Both the position numbers and the translations under genes were made by a program. This document shows, piece after piece, positions 1 through 64,000 of a stretch of DNA of 64,000 bases. Origin of the DNA: Ficedula albicollis (lineage: Eukaryota; Chordata; Aves; Passeriformes; Muscicapidae); assembly GCF_000247815.1 (NCBI RefSeq), contig NC_021678.1, positions 21,829,255 through 21,893,254 on the forward strand. Direction: 5' to 3'. Numbering within the stretch: position 1 is the first letter of the stretch; each line of letters opens with the position of its first letter. The notes under the pieces were generated by a model, which saw only the letters and a program-made list of their open reading frames with translations, searched no databases and was not told the origin of the DNA.

Positions 1-1390
1 TTTATTCACTTCAAGCTATTCATATTTCTGTTCACTTCTTCACACATACAAGTCTGGACTCCAAACTGTACATAGCATTAAGGGAGAATGACTGAATGGC
101 TAGATTAATTTAAGTTTTAAACAAAATACACGTTACTGAAACATCAATGAAATTTAGAAAATATGCAGATGGCTGGTGTTATTTGCAGAATAAGCTTTTT
201 TATCTGCTAAGAGAACTAGCAGAGGTCAAAAAAAAAACAACAAAAAACCAAAAGGGCATGACCCTGTAGTTATATATATTCAAGTTCATTCTAGGGACCT
301 GTGAAACAGAAAAAAAATGCAAAATTTTTCCCACTTTAAAAAACATAATGTACATTAATTTTTGTATGTTAAAATACATGATAAAACAATACAAGAATTG
401 TAGAAACAATTCTCTATACCTAAGATAATTGACATTTTTCTCACATGCATTAATAATATTTGGGCACTGTTCCCTTTTTATCCATCTTTAGAAAGATCCA
501 TAAGGGCAGGATGACCATCCACATTATAAAAGGCCACAGTAGCATGTACAGAGAAAAGAACAAGAAAGTATATTGAACACAGAACACCAAACTGCAAACA
601 TTTTTGCAGCTGTCATGGTAGGCATAGATACATGAAGTCATTATTTGAGAAGGAATAGTAGTAAGTGTTATCAATATAGAAAATGTGATTTGAACATACT
701 GGAAAGAGAGACACAGTTTGTCTTGTCTGGTTTTGATTTTGAAATTAAACCCTCTAATTACTGAATGACTGACACTTCAACTTTTTCCACTGCTAGTACT
801 CAGTGTATAATCTGAACCCACCTGCAAGCAAATTAATGCTTCCACAGAAGATACTAGTTTATATATCATACTGCTAAATGTTTTCACTTAGTTTTAATTT
901 TATTTTAAAACAAGGATTCCATGGCTGTAATGAGAGAGATACCAACAGCTATTTTTGATACCTCTTAAACATTATGTCTAAGAATAAGGAAGAATACTAA
1001 AAAATCCTTTTTTGAATAGAAAAACTAGAATGAAGCTGATCTTTTAGAATATTGAATAAATAGATACTGTACGTCTGAATATATCCTAAACCACTACTAA
1101 AACCACTAGAGGATTAAATTAAAACTATACATAAAAGATTTTTTAAAAAGTAGAATAAATGTAAAAGGATGAAGCAGGTAAAATATAACAAACTTTAAAA
1201 TGCCTACATCACATTAATCAATACCTTTGTGACAGTACCCACCTACTCACAGAGAAAGGAGAAACAGTCCTAGATTAGGTACTGTAAAACCAATTTATAA
1301 ATTTACACCCAAGCAAACTCTCTTTTAAGGTACTAGGAAAAATTTTCAAATAATATCATTATCCAAGAGAGGAAGAGTTAAATGCTTTGG

Positions 1391-1449
1391 GCAGTAAGAC
1401 TGGGAAAGAAAACTGAGAGCAGTAACACTGGGAAAGAAAACTGAGAGAA
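1391..1449. repeat. Two-copy tandem duplication, 28-bp unit
   Basis: The 28-base unit beginning agtaagactgggaaagaaaa is followed directly by a second copy with one difference (agtaacactg). Seen directly in the sequence. Confidence 0.85.
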
Positions 1450-2209
1450 AGGAAAAACAGGTTACAATTTTTTCCTGAAGGGAAGAGGACAAATTGTGAT
1501 GTATAGCATGATATGCCTTGATCTGGATGTTTAATCTTGACATGTTTGTAAAATATTTTGAAACAGAATAAGCTTTGATATTATGTATTCCAGCATTCAG
1601 CCCAGTGTTACTCTGTAAAATGCCATACATATAAAATGGAGAAACTGAGTTTTGTTGCTGGTGTCCTGCTTACCCAGCAATTTTTTCTTTAATGTATGTT
1701 TTCTGCAGTTGTAAAATTACAGAATGAGAAAAAAAGAAAAATTATAATCTTGTACTAATGTGTGTGTGGTACAGACATACTCAAAGTTCATAATATTTGA
1801 TGAGGAAAGTGCTGCAATAATCTCTAAAAAGCAAAGTGTGCTGGGAAATTAGAGGCCATCCACAATGGAAATGATGATGTCAACATAATTCGTGCTATAT
1901 TTATGATGTCTATGATCAACCTACTAGTTATTACATGCAAGGAAAAAAATACAAAATTATCCTAACAATATACTGGGACATAGTGTAGGATAACAGTATT
2001 TTGTTGATCATGTTAGATGGCATTTTCTTAATGTGATGTATGTGCCTATTGAATATTTCTATGTGAATGTTCTCAACAGAAGATTGAAAATATTTGTTTT
2101 TAATGTAGCATGGAATGAAAGAAGATCTGGAGAGGGGAACATTGAGTCTGATAGACTGAACCAGAAAAATCAATAATCTTCTGTGCAAGTTACAGGAAGT
2201 ATATTCATT

Positions 2210-2350
2210 TTATATTACATTTTTCACAAATTCTATACATTATTTGAATTCTGAATTTCTCCAGCTGATCTTTATGAATTTTATATTACATTTTTCACAA
2301 ATTCTATACGTTATTTGAATTCTGAATTTCTCGAGCTGATCTTTATGCAT
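2210..2350. repeat. Two-copy tandem duplication, 71-bp unit
   Basis: The unit starting at ttatattacatttttcacaa recurs 71 bases later with only a few substitutions (for example catt/cgtt and ctcc/ctcg). Confidence 0.9.
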
Positions 2351-3515
2351 TGAAAATATTCTGTACACATACGTTCTGAAACTGGGAAAAGGTATCCTAA
2401 AATAGATGAGCAACCTCATGATATCAGCAACAATAATTTTCCCCTTCTCAATTCCTCTTTGGATTTTTAATTATGTGCCTTATCCTACTCTCTTGACACT
2501 TGGTGGAAATCTTTCAGTTCTTTTCTCCATTCCTGGTAACTTTTACCTATGAATTTACCATTATGTATACATTACATCTATGGTCTGAGAATCAACATTT
2601 ATTTTATGCAAGACAAAACCTTTTCTTACATAGATTGTAAATTTTCCAGTATGTATCTGAGACAAGAATATTTCTAAAATTGTATAATATCTCAACATGG
2701 TACATGCAAGTAAGGATTTTGTTAGTGCACTGTAGAATTTGTTTTTGTGGTAAACATGTCTGGTACCAATTTAACTTTTACCATTTCATTATTACCTGTA
2801 ATACAATCTGACAAATCCAAAGGTCAGCCTGGCTCAGGGCATAGAAGAAATAAATAGAATTGAAAAGTTGAATGGAATGCATGCTATTACGAAGAGCTCA
2901 GAAGTCAGGGATTACATGTGAAAAACACATTACTGAAATTTCAAAACCTCACTTCTATTCATTTGTGTGTCAGGAGAATAATTAAAGATAGTAACAGACT
3001 TCTCATTTGACAAGCATTTTCAATGAAGCTGAAACTATAAATTATGTTAAGAGAATACTTTCTTCAAAGCTGAAGTACAAATACCAAAATTGCAGCCCAC
3101 TATAAACTGCACATTTGGTTACCATGGTACAGGAAGTTTAAAGGTTCCTTCCACACTGAAGGAATTTTACTGAGTCAGAGGGTGGGGTAACTGTCCCAGG
3201 GATTATCTTTGCACACTGGAGATATTTTGCAGAACCAGGCTGGAACAGAGATCAGCTTCCAAGTACACTTCAGGTGAGGTATCACATGAGAGCCAGACAC
3301 TGAAATCATACTGAATGGCACTAAAATTTCAGAAACTGTTCTCACACTGCCCATGCGATCATCACATTATTATTGTGATATCCTTAGACGTGTCTGTTCA
3401 TGGGACAGAACTGAGCCTCAGGAGCATTGCTGTGACAGGATCTCAGTCTGGAGACCAGGGTGGGAGGATCCCATTAAAGCTTCTTAAACAGAGAGGAAAA
3501 CAACCAGTGTGTCAA

Positions 3516-3623
3516 AGTAATGTAACAAAAATTCAGAATATATATCTGAACCTTTTATTATTCCCCCCAGTAATGTAACAAAAATTCAGAATATATATCT
3601 GAGCCTTTTATTTTTTCCCCCCA
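3516..3623. repeat. Two-copy tandem duplication, 53-bp unit
   Basis: The unit starting agtaatgtaacaaaaattca is repeated after 53 bases; each copy ends in a short T/C tract (ttccccccc) that differs in length between copies. Confidence 0.9.
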
Positions 3624-6188
3624 CCCAGCAGAGTCCAGTCAGGCAGCAATAGCCCCCTGCTAACAGCAAAAATGGGATCTAAGAGAAGGCATTTGGGTCT
3701 CAGTCCTACCAGACAAAACTTCTGATCTGCAACAGTGATAAATGATTCTTTTCAAACTTGCAGCTGGCCACAGAATTGGAATTAGATTTAAAGACAAAAA
3801 TTTGTGTATCAAACTGAAACAATATTTTAATTTAGGGTATCTGAAAACACTGCAAGTTGGTCTATAAATATATTTGAACCATAAGTGAATACAGATACAT
3901 TTTAACAGCTACCTCCCAAACTTCTCTGGATGGTAGACCTCTTTCAGTGTCTTTTAAATTATTGAATTTTCAAAGTCTATTATTTTTTAACTGTTCTTTA
4001 CTTAACTATTTAAATTTTGATATTTTTTAGCCTTTTGGGGGTGTTCTATTGCATAATAACCAGATCAGGCTAATTTATGTACAGAAAACCACTGTCTAAA
4101 TATGTATCCATTTCCTACCATTGCCAGGAAATATCACCATGGATAGCTACAAAAGCTTTGCTGGTATTCACAAGAAAGCTTGAGCTCACCTATATCAGCC
4201 TTCCCCCCTCTACTGCCCACACTTTGCTCTGGGAGGATTCACTTTTTTAATTGATTAGTGCAATTTCTTAACAACAGAAAACATAAACAATTGTTTTGCT
4301 TAGTGAGAAGATGATTTACTGTAAGTTTGAGGAGGGCTACACTTTCTAGCACAAAAACATATGAATACTCTCTTTTAACAAGCTTCTTAAGCAAATTATT
4401 ATTAGAAAACATGAAATTTGTGATAAATCACAAATTAAATTTGTGATTATCATGTCTTCTCGGTGATTTTAATTAGAACCTTTTTCTTCTTCATTATTAA
4501 TGCTATGGTAAATAGAGGAAGACTGTAAGAGTAATCTCAGCATCTAAGATGAAGTTCTAAAGGTCAGATATAAGAAAAGAAGCAATTCTGACCTCTGTCA
4601 CAAATTCTCTACTTTCCAAAACTTTGCATAGTGCAATCAAGTAGGTTTACCTCCAATGAGCAAATATAGAAATAATTTTGCCAGTGAATGATGATAAAGA
4701 ATCCCATTTTCTGTTATCAGTTACAATTCTACATATCATTCTCTTCAACAGTGAAGAAATGTAACCAATTTCAGAATGAATTAAGGGAGTGCTTAGCCTA
4801 AAATTCCACAGAGCAGTGAATGAAAACTTCTTGCTTTTCAGGATTAAGTTAAAGGAATAGATCCAGTCTGCTTATTCCCCTACCACACATAAAGCCTGAG
4901 CACACCTCCATGTTAAACCCAAAGCCATGTAACTAACACTTAGCTGAGTCTGTGATCTCCTGTACTGTGCTCTTTACAAATCTTTACAAACTCACATACG
5001 GGTGATAACGAGAGATCCACCTAATAAAGTCACTTACATCAGAATATATATTACATACATCCAAATGGCTTTGCATGGGAATAAGCTCACTTTCTCCTGG
5101 CTTCTTTGTATCAGTAAAATTTCCCTTCTCTACATTGTATAGTTCAGGCAGGTTCACAGTATACAAGGAAAGATTTTACTGGGATTATTACAGTGACACT
5201 CTGAAAACATTTTAGGAAGGGGCTTCTAATAACTGGTCTAACTTACTCTACATATTTGACAAATACATGCTGACAGAAGACATGAGAGATTTGCAATTAT
5301 GGTAGGATTTTTGTAAAAGGAGAGATACACCAGTGCTTGACCATTCAACTACAAAGAGATTAATTTACTAAAAATGTTGGTATTCAGTTTCTAAAGAAAA
5401 ATATTTTGGTGGAGCCAATAAAGAAAACTTTCCCATTCCTGTAATCCCATATATATATTTCTATATCAATAATACTATCCCATACAATTCACAGTGTTCC
5501 AGGGCTGCTTCTTGAAGAAATCTTGTGTCTTTTAGATCTCTGACATTTGGTTTTCACCTTACGGATGGCAAACTCACTTCTTTACAGAAATACCCTTCTT
5601 TTTCATATAGACAGGTATTTTAAAAGTGTTCAGAGAAAAAAAAATGAACTCCATTAAAGGAAACAAATTTAACCTATTCTTCCATTGTTAAGAAGACTCC
5701 TTTTAGCAGAAGATCCTGGGACCACAAAGCACCTTATAACTGACTGCATAGTCCATACAGATTAAAAGGCACCAAACTTTAATCAAATACTTTCAAGTTC
5801 AATAAACCAGTAATATTGTTCAGGAAAGCCTCATTTTGCCATAGTAAATATTTCAAGAAATAAGCCTATTAAACTGAGATTCAGTTGAAGGATAACAAAA
5901 ATTCCACACTAATACTTAAATTTAATAACATGCTCAGCCAAATACAAAATTCCATTTCCTGCTAGATCAAAATTTAATTGTTACACTTCATTATTTGATA
6001 ACAACAGAGTATTCTATTAGAAGGCTTATTTACTATTTTCTTCAGCTACTACTCAAAAATCCAGCAAAACACTCCCTCAGCATAAAGCCCAGAAGATAGT
6101 ACAGTATTATTTATGAAAGTAATTTCCCTAAAAATACATCTCTGCAATGTAAAAATCCATGAGAGTGCCTCACTACAACAAGTATTTC

Positions 6189-6352
6189 CAAATTAATTTA
6201 AAGACATTGTTTATACATAGAAAAGTTTGCAGAACTGGACTCAGAAAGAGAAAGAACAATACATTTATTACAAATTAATTTAAAGACATTGTTTATACAT
6301 AGGAAAGTTTGCAGAACTGGACTCAGAGAGAGAAAGAACAATACATTTATTC
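6189..6352. repeat. Two-copy tandem duplication, 82-bp unit
   Basis: The unit starting aaattaatttaaagacattg is repeated after 82 bases with very few differences. It lies about 240 bases downstream (transcript sense) of the exon at 6595-6810 and does not touch the splice donor. Confidence 0.92.
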
Positions 6353-6594
6353 ATCTATATTCACATCCTGCATTCTGCCTGATTATATTAATGGAATATT
6401 CATTAGCACAACAAAATATGCTACACCCAATACACCAGTTTAAGCCCACTTACATGCTGAAATTATGAACAAGTTTACTGTGCTAACAACACATAAAATA
6501 TGCATTTTACAAATCAGTATTCTGCCTAAAGGTGCTACTGCAAACACTAAATAAATAAAATAGATAACTTATATTCATAATCATACTGACTTAC

Positions 6595-62938
<56,344 letters not shown>

Positions 62939-64000
62939 CTAGAGAGACATAATAGGAGGAGAAGTTAATTATCATTTTACCTACTTTACCACTGTTATAC
63001 ATGTGGAGTGTGAAGTGCAATGCAATTCTAATCTTTATCTGTCCTAGATAAAACTAAGAATTTCTTTTAAATAGTAGCATCAAAAACAATACATCATCTG
63101 CAGTTTATAAAAACGTATTTTTCCAAGTAAGATGGTTAAGATTAAATGTTTTAAAAAATCTGCTTGTTTTAATTCTTCTTTTCCTATTTATACTTTTCAA
63201 AACAAGCTTACCAGCCATTCTTGCCCCAGGAAAAAATGGTTTAATCAATGAGTGAATGAAATAATTAGTCAGCAAAGCAAGTGCCTTCTAGCTGGCTTAT
63301 TCATTGTGCTGTGCACTTTACACTTAATAAATTTCTCGTTTCCACCTAATGTAGGCAAAGCAGTTGGCATGTGAGGCAAACAGGTCAGGTTTCTGTTCTG
63401 AAATACAGGCAGTTCCTCATATTTGGCAGATAGGTGCTTCATTTTGCACTTGCTGACAATCCAGAGGACTGGCTGTTTTACAGATAAAGAACATTTCACT
63501 GGCATTAGTAATCTTGTCTGCTCTTGACACAGAGCTTGGGGCCATGACACTGCTCTCAGCTCAGTCCCCACAGAGATTTACCACTGAACTGTCTCAAAGA
63601 CTTTGTGATGTGAACCCTGAGGAAGTGCCTTCAGTGCAACCAGATAAGCAGGCCTAGGAGACAAATGCTGTGCATTCCTGTAGGCAGTGTTCACTTTCTG
63701 ACAATTTGCAATTCATAGGGAGCAACTGGTGCTCACTAATTTCAGTGCTATTTCTCAGGCTGGCCACTTCCAGAAAGTACAGCACAACACTGCTTGACTC
63801 TGCCAAAGCATGGATGGATCAACAGCCACAGGAATAATCTTATTTATTACTTTTTATTTTGCTGCAGATAAAATGCACACTAGCTGAAAGCTTGAGTCCA
63901 CTACCTGTGATTGGCCTGAAGGGCAAAATTTCACCCCAAACATGTATTCCACAGAAGGATATATTTTATTTTCAAAGTCAAAAACATAAAAGTATTTTTG
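62939..64000. other. ADGRA intron, right part
   Basis: Sequence upstream of the first visible LRR exon. No further LRR exon, start codon exon or promoter seen before the window edge, so the gene continues to the right. Confidence 0.75.

Larger units (their letters stand above)
1..6594. other. ADGRA intron, left part, no exon found
   Basis: AT-rich intron downstream of the last exon. I looked on the minus strand for the expected ASIQLPPSLF exon and the GPS/7TM exons and saw nothing. It holds four two-copy tandem duplications (listed separately at 1391, 2210, 3516 and 6189). No mobile element is recognised with certainty. Small reading frames here have no conserved features. Confidence 0.6.

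Overview
The window is AT-rich vertebrate genomic DNA, and the repeats point to a bird. Four CR1 LINE fragments carry the typical avian CR1 3' end, and there are LTR-like pieces, but no primate or rodent SINEs. The overlapping small reading frames show no coding signal. The only gene I can support is one large gene on the minus strand that enters at the right edge and leaves at the left edge.

Ten internal exons can be read with AG acceptors, GT donors and unbroken phase (495 codons in total). In transcript order they are: three 72-base leucine-rich-repeat exons (62867-62938, 59175-59246, 51183-51254), an LRR C-terminal cap (50277-50440), two exons sharing an Ig domain (33674-33887, 17564-17728), a hormone-receptor (HormR) exon (13840-14038) and three GAIN-region exons (12461-12610, 9319-9480, 6595-6810). 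The order LRR, LRRCT, Ig, HormR, GAIN is specific to group A adhesion GPCRs (ADGRA1/2/3, formerly GPR123/124/125). The rest of the GAIN domain, the GPS and the seven-helix region lie beyond the left edge; the start codon and first LRRs lie beyond the right edge. By comparison from memory the protein looks about equally distant from ADGRA2 and ADGRA3. Together with the long AT-rich introns, this makes a full-length avian ADGRA1 my best call, with ADGRA2 the main alternative.

The most unusual part is 30349-33696. A 31-32 bp minisatellite has grown out of the 3' end of the first Ig exon. Every unit repeats the last codons of that exon plus its 5' splice site, so the real donor is followed in the intron by at least a dozen near-copies. 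The array is broken mid-unit by two huge pure-C runs (1225 and 1717 bases; G on the transcript strand). A third C run (796 bases) lies in the same intron at 24417-25212. The runs may be assembly or basecalling artefacts hiding more array, or real G-homopolymer expansions.

The remainder is intron: CR1 pieces, a likely solo LTR at about 34053-34400, a GATA array with an exact 32-bp higher-order period, a purine-rich 21-bp minisatellite, and at least ten two-copy direct tandem duplications of 28-274 bp. I saw no RNA genes, CRISPR arrays, operons or other protein-coding genes.
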